From Planctomycetales bacterium (GTDB lineage Bacteria > Planctomycetota > Planctomycetia > Planctomycetales > Planctomycetaceae): a stretch of DNA of 6,027 nt. The stretch is from contig JAGVKR010000148.1 in assembly GCA_020050375.1 (NCBI GenBank), positions 1 through 6,027 of the forward strand, in the 5' to 3' direction. Numbering within the stretch: position 1 is the first letter of the stretch; every line of letters begins with the position of its first letter. Below the pieces are notes generated by a model. That model was not told the origin of the DNA and did no database searches. It saw nothing but the letters and a program-made list of their open reading frames with translations. This document shows, piece after piece, positions 1 through 5,533 of this stretch. The position numbers and the translations under genes are program-made.

Positions 1-1849
1 ACCAGCCGCCGTCATAGGGGGCTGGCTGCCGATGTGCCTCAGCAAGCGCGGCTAGCGCTGCCGCGCGCTCGTCGGCGTTCGGCAACGTTTTCGCGGCGAA
101 AGACAGCATCGCCACGGCGCCGTCGTCGTAGACTCCCGTCGCCGCCTGCATCGCCGCCAGACGCGTACGCGGATCTATCGACCGGAGAGCGGCCGCAAGC
201 GGTTCCCAGCGATGGAGGGCCCGCAATGCCTGCCTGACGGCGAAATTCACATGAATGTCTTCGTCAGCCAACGCGCGAACGAGGTCTTCAACCGGGGCCG
301 ATTCGCCAAGGCGTCCCAACGCGACGGCCGCCTGCAATCGGACAGTCGCGGCAGAGTCTCCGAGCGATTGCACCAGCGCCTTGGCGGCAGCGGCGATGCG
401 TCGCGTTCCCAGCGCCCGGGCCGCCTGTGCGCGAACGTCGGCGTCGCGGTCGGAAAGCGCACCGATCCATTCAGCCGACGGATCGTAACCTGGGGCGCGA
501 TTGATCAGCGCGTGCTGTGTCCAGATCGCGTGGATGCGGGCGAACTTGTTCGGGTCGGAGCGCCGTGCAGCGGCGACAGCGGGAATGGCTGCTTCGGCAC
601 GGGCTGCCAGCGCCCACTGCGCTCGCATCCGTTCACTGCGCGCCGGGTGCGCGAGCGAACGGATCTGCTTTTCGATCGGGTCGCTGTCGATGGCCCGCGG
701 CGGCTCGGGTGGGACATCGGGGCCGACATACGTGACGCGATAGAGCCGGCCCGCGACGGTCGGTTTGATCCAGCCGGCGAAGTTCCAGTCGGCCACATAC
801 ATGTGCCGGCCATCGGGGCTGAAGCACAGATCGAGCGGCCTGAACTCGTCGTTGTGGCCGCGCGTCATGAAGTCGTCGAGCGTGGAATCAAATGAAGCTC
901 CGTTCGGCTTGAGCGCGAAGCGCTGGATGCGGCGCTTTCCCCATTCGCAGTGAAAGGCGTTGCCGCGGTATTTTTCGGGCCAGGCCGCTTCGAGATAGCA
1001 GGCGGCCCCCGCCGGAGCGCCAGGGCCGTGCTCGCTGATCCGCGGGAGGTGCCGATCGGGACGAGTGCGGTAATCGTCAGGATAGCCGTAGTATCCGGTG
1101 GGAATGTGGTGCGTGAACCGCGTCCACCAGCCGAAGCCGTCGTCGGTGTTGTCGTAGGTGAAGAGGTTGTCGAGTGCATCCATCGCCACATCCAGGTGAT
1201 TCCGGGTGCCGCTGGAAAACAATTCGAGCTGTGTTCCATCGGGGCGCATGCGGACGATCCCGCCCCCTTCGAGCGCGATCGTGCTGCCGTCGGCTCCGGT
1301 TGCTTTGGGAATTCCCTTGTCGCCGACCGAGACATACATCAAACCGTCCATGCCGAGCCGCATGCCGCTGACGATATGGTCGTTGAATTCATACTTCCCC
1401 GCCGGAGGCCCGAATCCGTGAGCGAGATCTTTTCTCACATCGGCAACACCATCTCCGTCGGTGTCGACGAACATCGAATAGTGCGGCGCGTGCATGACGT
1501 AAAGCGCCCCCTGGTGCCAGACCAGGCCGAAGACCGCACACAGCCCCTCGCAAAAAACGGTCTTCTTCGGCGGGCCGCCGTGCTTGTCCCAGCGGATCAG
1601 CAGGACCCGGTCGATCGGTTCGGAGGCGGGCCCGCGCATGTCCATCGGATCTTCGCCGACGAACAGGTTGCCTTCGTCATCACAGGTGACGACCGAGGGA
1701 TGCTCGATGTCGGGAGCGGCATACATCAGTTCCGTGTGGAAGCCGACGGGAACCTTCGGCACGCAACCGCGAAGCGGGATGACCAGCAGAAACAGACACG
1801 CCGGCAGACAGAATCGCAGCGTCGACAACAATCGGCGGCCGGGGCTCAT
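1..1849 (-). CDS. PVC-type membrane-bound dehydrogenase domain protein with HEAT-like repeats (3' part outside window)
   Basis: Reading the minus strand from the ATG at 1849 gives 616 uninterrupted codons to base 2; the gene continues past the left edge. Residues 1-29 are an RR-containing N-terminus, a hydrophobic stretch (LPACLFLLVIPL) and LRGC, so Cys29 may be a lipoprotein cysteine, although Arg at -2 is atypical. Residues 34-374 match the Pirellula/Verrucomicrobium membrane-bound dehydrogenase domain (TIGR02604 type, a sorbosone/glucose-dehydrogenase-like beta-propeller): VGFHTELMYAAP start, Ca-binding-like DTDGDGVAD at 129-137, GMRLGMDGLMYVSVGD at 162-177, GGGIVRMRPDGT at 195-206, FSPDGRHMYVADW at 343-355. 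HEAT-like helices follow at about 459-545 (DADVRAQAARALG, AATVRLQAAVALGRLG, DIHVNFAVRQALRAL). Full-length relatives usually end in a CxxCH haem domain, not visible here. Start choice: an in-frame TAA lies about 70 bases upstream with no other ATG between. No clear Shine-Dalgarno is seen. Substrate unknown; periplasmic oxidation of a sugar or alcohol is family-level inference. Confidence 0.94.
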   Translation of the reverse strand, partial: MSPGRRLLSTLRFCLPACLFLLVIPLRGCVPKVPVGFHTELMYAAPDIEHPSVVTCDDEGNLFVGEDPMDMRGPASEPIDRVLLIRWDKHGGPPKKTVFCEGLCAVFGLVWHQGALYVMHAPHYSMFVDTDGDGVADVRKDLAHGFGPPAGKYEFNDHIVSGMRLGMDGLMYVSVGDKGIPKATGADGSTIALEGGGIVRMRPDGTQLELFSSGTRNHLDVAMDALDNLFTYDNTDDGFGWWTRFTHHIPTGYYGYPDDYRTRPDRHLPRISEHGPGAPAGAACYLEAAWPEKYRGNAFHCEWGKRRIQRFALKPNGASFDSTLDDFMTRGHNDEFRPLDLCFSPDGRHMYVADWNFAGWIKPTVAGRLYRVTYVGPDVPPEPPRAIDSDPIEKQIRSLAHPARSERMRAQWALAARAEAAIPAVAAARRSDPNKFARIHAIWTQHALINRAPGYDPSAEWIGALSDRDADVRAQAARALGTRRIAAAAKALVQSLGDSAATVRLQAAVALGRLGESAPVEDLVRALADEDIHVNFAVRQALRALHRWEPLAAALRSIDPRTRLAAMQAATGVYDDGAVAMLSFAAKTLPNADERAAALAALAEAHRQPAPYDGGW

Positions 1850-2101
1850 CGGAATGGCAGAGCGCGTTACGGAATGCGAATTCGATGTCCGCGATTCGAC
1901 GCGGCAGGCGAGTTACGCGTCGCGTAGTTGTACCGAAGCCGATGGATTCCGGGAGGAGCTTATTCCCCCGCCTAATGCCCGGAGGCCCTCCCGAATACCG
2001 CCTGGGCAAAGATCGCTTGCGGTAACAGGCCCTTTGAAGCTAAGACACGCCCGTTTCCAGCCGTATGGAGGCTGGGCCCATCCCTGCGCAGGAGGCTTTT
2101 C
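1850..2101. promoter_or_regulatory. Divergent intergenic region between the dehydrogenase and TPR genes
   Basis: These 252 bases separate two genes transcribed away from each other, so they must carry both promoters and both 5' leaders if each gene has its own transcript. I found no convincing -35/-10 pair in either direction. Small dyads are visible: GGAGGCCCTCC at 1981-1991, and CCAGCC/GGCTGG at 2057-2062 and 2070-2075 with a 7-base loop. The second lies 14 bases upstream of the TPR Shine-Dalgarno and could form a weak leader hairpin. A regulatory role is inference from position only. Confidence 0.45.
2090..2095 (+). promoter_or_regulatory. Shine-Dalgarno of the TPR gene
   Basis: A perfect AGGAGG sits six bases upstream of the ATG at 2102. 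It fixes that start and contrasts with the divergent dehydrogenase gene, which has no visible Shine-Dalgarno. Confidence 0.85.
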
Positions 2102-3106
2102 ATGCGGACTCTCGCTCTGTCGGCGGCGTTCATTGTTCTCGGAGTCGGGACCACGTTCGGTCAACAGACCGGCGATCGAGTGGTCGTCACCGCCGAATCG
2201 GCTCAGCTCAAAGCCAATGCGGCTTCCACCGGCGCCGTGCCGAAGGGGGTCACCCTCACCGTCGCCGATGTCAACGGAGCCTGGTACTGGGTTGTCTATG
2301 CCAACGGCAAGACGACGAGCAAAGGGTGGATCGCCAACCGCGACGTGATCGCCTTCGACAAGGCGCTTGACTTCATCAATGGCGAGTTGCAGCGGCAGCC
2401 GACGGCCGAGCTGTACAACATCCGCGGAACGATCCGCTCCGAACGCGGCGAACACGACCTGGCCCTCGCTGATTGCAATGAGGCGCTTCGGCTCGACCCG
2501 CGGCCCGCCCACGTCTGGAACAACCGCGGCAACATCTGGCGTGCCAAAGGGGACCACAACAAGGCGATCGTCGATTTCAACCAGGCGATCCGGCTCGATC
2601 CCGATTATCAGCTCGCCTACAAAAACCGCGGCAACGTCTGGAGCGACAAGGGGGCCTTCGACAAGGCGATCGTCGATTACACCGAAGCGATCCGCCTGAC
2701 GCCGACCGACGCCGACGCCTTCAACAACCGCGGCAGCATGCACATGCAGAAGGGGGCATTTGACAAAGCCATCGCCGATTGGAATGAGGCGATGCGAGTC
2801 GATCCGAAGTTCGCCTCAGCCTACAACAACCTGGCGTGGCTATTGGCGACCTGCCCGGATACGTCGCTCCGCGATGCCAAGCGGGCGGTCGAGCTGGCGA
2901 CAAAGGCCTGCGAGCTGGGTCAATGGCGAAACGCCGGCGACATCGACACGCTGGCCACCGCCTATTCCGAGCTGGGCGATCTCGAAAACGCCGTGAAGTG
3001 GCAGACCAAGGCCCTGGAGCTGGCCCCGGAACCGAAGAAGACAACGTACCGCGCCACGCTCGAAACATACAAAACGGCGCGGGCCAATCAGGAAGAGAAG
3101 AACTGA
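2102..3106 (+). CDS. Secreted SH3-like domain + TPR repeat protein
   Basis: A complete 334-residue protein. Residues 1-20 form a Sec signal peptide (MRTLALSAAFIVLGVGTTFG, likely cut before QQ at 21-22), so it should be periplasmic or exported. Residues about 24-85 resemble a bacterial SH3-like domain (GDRVVVTAESAQLK, then WYWVVY and KGWIANRDVI), a module often used for peptide or cell-wall binding. TPR units follow at about 102-135, 136-169, 170-203 and 204-237, each with the pattern NNRGxxxxxKGxxxKAIxDxxxAIRLDP. An irregular unit at 238-273 contains LAWLLATCPD...LRDAKRAVELA, a motif familiar from planctomycete TPR proteins, and a last TPR lies at 278-311. The tail is charged (ANQEEKN). The role is probably protein-protein scaffolding; the partner is unknown. 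It is divergent from the dehydrogenase and has no close downstream partner, so it is probably transcribed alone. The 276-residue minus-strand frame across its 5' half is a GC-rich shadow. Confidence 0.94.
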   Translation: MRTLALSAAFIVLGVGTTFGQQTGDRVVVTAESAQLKANAASTGAVPKGVTLTVADVNGAWYWVVYANGKTTSKGWIANRDVIAFDKALDFINGELQRQPTAELYNIRGTIRSERGEHDLALADCNEALRLDPRPAHVWNNRGNIWRAKGDHNKAIVDFNQAIRLDPDYQLAYKNRGNVWSDKGAFDKAIVDYTEAIRLTPTDADAFNNRGSMHMQKGAFDKAIADWNEAMRVDPKFASAYNNLAWLLATCPDTSLRDAKRAVELATKACELGQWRNAGDIDTLATAYSELGDLENAVKWQTKALELAPEPKKTTYRATLETYKTARANQEEKN

Positions 3107-3147
3107 GCATGTGAAAGTGCGAATCTCGCCCGCAGCGCGCTCTTACT

Positions 3148-3172
3148 CCCTTCCCCCCTCGCGGGGGAAGGG
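3148..3172. repeat. C-rich/G-rich hairpin repeat downstream of the TPR gene
   Basis: CCCTTCCCCC at 3148-3157 pairs perfectly with GGGGGAAGGG at 3163-3172 around a five-base loop. It is followed by GGCCGGGGATGGGGGGG to about 3187. It begins 41 bases after the TPR stop codon. There is no T-tract, so it does not look like a classical intrinsic terminator, although such a strong stem could stall transcription or protect the mRNA 3' end. From general knowledge, this sequence type (read on the other strand as PGPSPARGEG in spurious proteins) is a common interspersed palindrome in bacterial genomes; I cannot count copies from this window. Confidence 0.65.
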
Positions 3173-3263
3173 CCGGGGATGGGGGGGAACGTCAATCGAC
3201 GCCCGCCATCGCTAGCTCCGTTTTCACGCTGAGCCCCGATAAAATTGAGACGATCGATTTTCG

Positions 3264-3295
3264 CACGTAGGACGGATTCCAAATCCGTCCGCGTG
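3264..3295. repeat. Interspersed-type palindrome (GGACGGATT/AATCCGTCC)
   Basis: GGACGGATT at 3270-3278 and AATCCGTCC at 3282-3290 form a perfect 9-bp inverted repeat with a three-base CCA loop. The stem extends after a small TA/G internal loop by CACG (3264-3267) with CGTG (3292-3295), for 13 pairs in total. It is not followed by a T-tract. It looks like a REP-style repeat; family membership is inference. Confidence 0.55.
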
Positions 3296-3399
3296 AATCG
3301 GCGACCAATCCGATCCTTGGTACAAGTGGCAATCATGCCCGCGATACTCAACAGCCAGAAGCCGGTTGTGAAGTTGGCCGCGTCTGATTGAACGGATTG

Positions 3400-3434
3400 C
3401 GCGCCGAGGGGGTCAGACGCGCCGAGGGGGTCAG
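3400..3434. repeat. Tandem 17-bp direct repeat ending in GGGGTCAG
   Basis: CGCGCCGAGGGGGTCAG occurs at 3400-3416 and again at 3418-3434, separated by one A, an exact period of 18 bases. The second copy supplies the left end of the inverted repeat at 3427-3503. The first copy also takes part in another dyad: CGCGTCTGA at 3379-3387 with TCAGACGCG at 3413-3421. This suggests a local duplication at one edge of the palindromic element. Confidence 0.75.
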
Positions 3435-3503
3435 GTCCGTTTTCCGGCGGTAACGGTATTTCTGTTGGGCGGCGCTCGCTCGCCGGAAAAAAGACCAGAC
3501 CCC
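3427..3503. repeat. REP/MITE-like 77-bp inverted-repeat element
   Basis: The left arm, 3427-3449 (starts GGGGTCAGGTCCGTTTTCCG), is the reverse complement of the right arm, 3481-3503 (ends AAAAGACCAGACCCC), at 20 of 23 positions, with 31 bases between. The ends on both sides are GGGGTC read inward. The short length, long arms and lack of any reading frame suit a non-autonomous palindromic element of the kind mobilised by IS200-like/REP-associated tyrosine transposases. No transposase is in the window, so that link is inference. Confidence 0.65.
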
Positions 3504-3628
3504 GATGTCTGACCGCCCGATGGGTGATTTCCCGATCCATCAGACAATTGGCCTGTCTCGCGGTATCATTTCTTCCGGGCCTGTCTGCGGCCTTCTGCGC
3601 CAGCCACGGTATTCCCCAGAGGTTTCAG

Positions 3629-3880
3629 ATGCGCCATTCGCTTCCGTACGTGACGGCTCTGCTTTTGGTTGCCGGGGCATGCCCTCGCGGAAACATCGTT
3701 GCTCGGGCGGACGATGCGGACACGCACGTCGTTCAGACATGTTCGTCGTCCGTCTGCACAATCGAGACTCGCGACCGTTTTATGCTTTGTGTCGCCAAGT
3801 TGCCTAAATTTCAAAAATGTGCAACTGCACACATTTTTGAATTTCTCATTTTTATGGACGACCACCGCCGCTCGGAGTAG
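3629..3880 (+). CDS. Doubtful small Cys-rich exported protein (83 aa)
   Basis: The ATG at 3629 is preceded by AGAGG (3618-3622) with six-base spacing. It opens an 83-codon frame whose N-terminus looks like a signal peptide (MRHSLPYVTALLLVAGACP, with a possible VARA cut before DDAD at 28). The predicted mature part has several cysteines (TCSSSVC, MLCV, QKC). I recognise no family. Against it: the last 25 or so codons run through an AT-rich hairpin (3806-3844) and use AT-rich codons unlike the neighbours. The signal-like segment is also broken by PRGN. The frame extends upstream to a GTG at 3524, but that start lacks a Shine-Dalgarno. The stop is 51 bases before the DUF1501 start, so it could be co-transcribed. 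It may be a real small secreted protein, a decayed gene or chance. Confidence 0.3.
   Translation: MRHSLPYVTALLLVAGACPRGNIVARADDADTHVVQTCSSSVCTIETRDRFMLCVAKLPKFQKCATAHIFEFLIFMDDHRRSE
3806..3844. terminator. AT-rich hairpin upstream of the DUF1501 gene
   Basis: TTCAAAAATGTG at 3810-3821 and CACATTTTTGAA at 3830-3841 form a perfect 12-bp inverted repeat with an eight-base loop. AAAT at 3806-3809 and ATTT at 3841-3844 nearly extend it through a one-base bulge, and an alternative register pairs GTGCA with TGCAC. The plus strand continues into TTTCTCATTTTTATGG, a broken T-rich tail. It could be a terminator or a protein-binding dyad in front of the DUF1501 gene. The patch is strikingly AT-rich for this window. 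It lies inside the doubtful small ORF, so hairpin and coding call compete. Confidence 0.45.
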
Positions 3881-3921
3881 CATGCACCGCATCCGCTGAG
3901 AAGTGTTCCGGCCGGCACGAC

Positions 3922-3926
3922 AGGGG
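3922..3926 (+). promoter_or_regulatory. Shine-Dalgarno of the DUF1501 gene
   Basis: AGGGG lies five bases before the ATG at 3932, and the protein then opens with a short leader followed by the twin-arginine motif expected for this family. Together these support 3932 as the start. Confidence 0.55.
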
Positions 3927-3931
3927 CTGCC

Positions 3932-5434
3932 ATGCTGCGCGTCCTCGGTTCAGCAACGAAACTTTGCGACGGGTTGACCCGGCGCGAGTTGTTGCACCTG
4001 GGGGGGCTGGGGGCGTTCGGGCTGGGGCTCTCCGACATGCTCCGCCTGCGCGAGGCACAGGGGGCGGCGGAGAAGCAGACGGCCGGGTTCGGCAAGGCCA
4101 AGGCGTGCATCCTGCTCTTTCCGTATGGGTCGCCGCCGCAGCATGAAACATTCGATCCCAAGCCTGAAGCGCCGGCGGAAATCCAAGGGGAGATGAAGTC
4201 GATCCCGACCAGCGTGCCGGGGCTTAATATTTGCGAATACCTGCCGCGCCTCGCGCCGATCATGGATCGGGTCACGGTCGTCCGTTCGGTGACGCATCCT
4301 TACCCGCTTCACTGCGTCGCCTACACGACGAGCGGGATTCCCGACTACGACGTCTCGCTCGAAACGAGGCCGCGCGATCCGCGGCACTGGCCGTACATCG
4401 GTTCGGTTGTCGACTATGTCGATCAGCGACGGGGGGCCGCCAGTCCCGACGGCATGCCGCGCAACATCGGTTTGCCATGGCTCCTCAATTCGAAAAGCGA
4501 CCTCCCGCCGCTGGCCGGACCGTATGCGGCGTTTCTCGGGCAGGCACACGATCCGTTCTGGCCGACGTTTGACGGAAAGGGTACGAAGATCGGCCCGAAG
4601 CTCAGCGACGCACAGACGAAGCTGGTCAGCGACCCCTATGCCGGCCTGACCCCCGAGGGGCGGTTCATCGTTTCCGACAATGCCCGGCTGCCGGATGATT
4701 TCACGCTTGATCGGCTCGATCGACGGCGGACGCTGCTGGACCAGTTTGACGACGTGCGGTTGCGCCTCGACCGCGACCCGCGAACGCAGAATTACGATCG
4801 CCATCGCCACACGGCCTTCTCGCTGCTCACGTCGAGCCGGCTGCACGGGGCGCTCGACGTGGCCCGCGAGCCGGCGCCGGTCCGTGAACGATACGGGATG
4901 ACGCTGTTCGGCCAGTCGTGCCTGGCGGCGCGGCGGATGGTCGAAGCGGGTTGCCGGTTCGTGACCGTTTTCTGGGACGCCTACGAAATCTTCGCGGGCT
5001 GCGCCTGGGACACGCACGCCAATCATTATCCACGGCTCAAGGAATATTTGCTGCCGGGGATGGACTTGGCCTATTCGGCGCTGATCCTCGACCTCGAACA
5101 GCGGGGGCTGCTCGACGAGACGCTCGTGCTGTGGATCAGCGAGCATGGGCGAACGCCGAAGATTGACTCGAAGCCGATCGGGGCGGGGCGGCACCACTGG
5201 TCGCGGGCCTACTCGGTAGCGCTGGCCGGCGGCGGGATCGCCCGTGGCAAAGTGGTCGGCGCGACCGACCCCACCGGAGGCGAAGTCGCCGACACGCCGG
5301 TTTCTCCGAAAGACATTCTCGCGACTTCCCTGCACCTCCTGGGAATCGACGCACACACGCTGGTCCCGAACCTCGAAGGCCGGCCGCTGCCGGTTGCGGG
5401 GGAGGGGGTCGTGCGGGAGGAAATGCTCGGCTGA
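3932..5434 (+). CDS. DUF1501 family protein, Tat-exported, alkaline-phosphatase/sulfatase-like fold
   Basis: A complete 500-residue protein, close to the usual length for DUF1501 (PF07394). A twin-arginine motif TRRELLHLGG at 16-25 is followed by a hydrophobic GLGAFGLGLSDML, so Tat export of a folded protein is likely. Family landmarks in order: FPYGSPPQHETFDPKPEAPA (63-82, where many relatives have GGPSH...DPKP), PGLNICEYLPRLA (96-108), VVRSVTHPYPLH (116-127), CAWDTHANHYPRL (357-369), GLLDETLVLWISEHGRTPKI (392-411) and GAGRHHW (417-423); the Asp/His residues in these are candidate metal ligands of the alkaline-phosphatase superfamily. DUF1501 genes in Planctomycetes often sit beside DUF1549/DUF1553 cytochrome-like genes; none is visible here. 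The substrate is unknown; hydrolysis of a phosphate or sulfate ester is only fold-level inference. A 468-residue antisense frame (3950-5356) is a codon-bias shadow. Confidence 0.96.
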   Translation: MLRVLGSATKLCDGLTRRELLHLGGLGAFGLGLSDMLRLREAQGAAEKQTAGFGKAKACILLFPYGSPPQHETFDPKPEAPAEIQGEMKSIPTSVPGLNICEYLPRLAPIMDRVTVVRSVTHPYPLHCVAYTTSGIPDYDVSLETRPRDPRHWPYIGSVVDYVDQRRGAASPDGMPRNIGLPWLLNSKSDLPPLAGPYAAFLGQAHDPFWPTFDGKGTKIGPKLSDAQTKLVSDPYAGLTPEGRFIVSDNARLPDDFTLDRLDRRRTLLDQFDDVRLRLDRDPRTQNYDRHRHTAFSLLTSSRLHGALDVAREPAPVRERYGMTLFGQSCLAARRMVEAGCRFVTVFWDAYEIFAGCAWDTHANHYPRLKEYLLPGMDLAYSALILDLEQRGLLDETLVLWISEHGRTPKIDSKPIGAGRHHWSRAYSVALAGGGIARGKVVGATDPTGGEVADTPVSPKDILATSLHLLGIDAHTLVPNLEGRPLPVAGEGVVREEMLG

Positions 5435-5440
5435 CGGTGC

Positions 5441-5494
5441 GGCGAGAGTTGAAGAGATAAAGGGTTGCAGAGTGGAAGAGAGGGAGGGGAGGAG
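5441..5494 (+). other. Purine-rich tract after the DUF1501 gene
   Basis: Of 54 bases, 46 are A or G, and 5474-5494 is entirely purine. It starts six bases after the DUF1501 stop codon. It has no reading frame or obvious dyad. It may be unstructured mRNA tail or spacer sequence; no function can be assigned. Confidence 0.5.
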
Positions 5495-5533
5495 TCCCGC
5501 AGAAAGGGACCTAAGTGAATCGCCTGCGCGATC

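Larger units (their letters stand above)
3107..3628. other. Gene-poor stretch carrying a cluster of palindromic repeats
   Basis: About 520 bases follow the TPR stop codon with no convincing gene. Open frames exist on both strands, but they simply translate the repeats: the minus-strand frame at 3088-3540 gives a PPIPGPSPARGEGS string, the usual artefact of the C-rich/G-rich hairpin repeat. The stretch holds the hairpin at 3148-3172, the palindrome at 3264-3295, the tandem pair at 3400-3434 and the inverted repeat at 3427-3503, each listed separately. Bases 3521-3628 show only a short direct repeat (GGCCTGTCT at 3550-3558 and 3578-3586). Confidence 0.7.

Noticed and set aside
950..1927. 325-codon plus-strand open frame, with a 227-codon one at 212-895
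   Set aside because: Both are antisense to the 616-codon minus-strand frame, which carries a recognisable signal sequence, propeller motifs and HEAT-like repeats. The plus-strand peptides show no domain-like pattern.
2017..2045. TTGCGG and CTAAGA as a promoter pair for the TPR gene
   Set aside because: The spacing is 17 bases, but the -10 hexamer matches the consensus at only about one position.
1584..2348. 254-codon plus-strand open frame spanning the divergent intergenic region
   Set aside because: It overlaps the dehydrogenase start, the intergenic region and the SH3-like part of the TPR gene in another frame, and is Arg/Ser/Pro-rich as expected for a shadow.
1913..2743. 276-codon minus-strand open frame opposite the TPR gene
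   Set aside because: The plus strand has a perfect Shine-Dalgarno, signal peptide and canonical TPRs. The antisense peptide is a Val/Asp/Gly-rich mirror of GC-rich codons.
3400..3434. CRISPR-like repeat
   Set aside because: There are only two copies, separated by a single base, with no spacers and no cas genes.
3088..3540. 150-codon minus-strand open frame
   Set aside because: It translates three separate palindromic repeats in series, including the PGPSPARGEG artefact, and has no Shine-Dalgarno.
3505..3807. 100-codon plus-strand open frame starting at the edge of the 77-bp element
   Set aside because: It has no Shine-Dalgarno, no domain pattern and a composition unlike the real genes. The competing frame from 3629 has better start signals.
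3950..5356. 468-codon minus-strand open frame opposite the DUF1501 gene
   Set aside because: It lies entirely antisense to a protein with all family landmarks. Its length follows from GC-rich third positions; the peptide is Arg/Val-rich with no recognisable domain.
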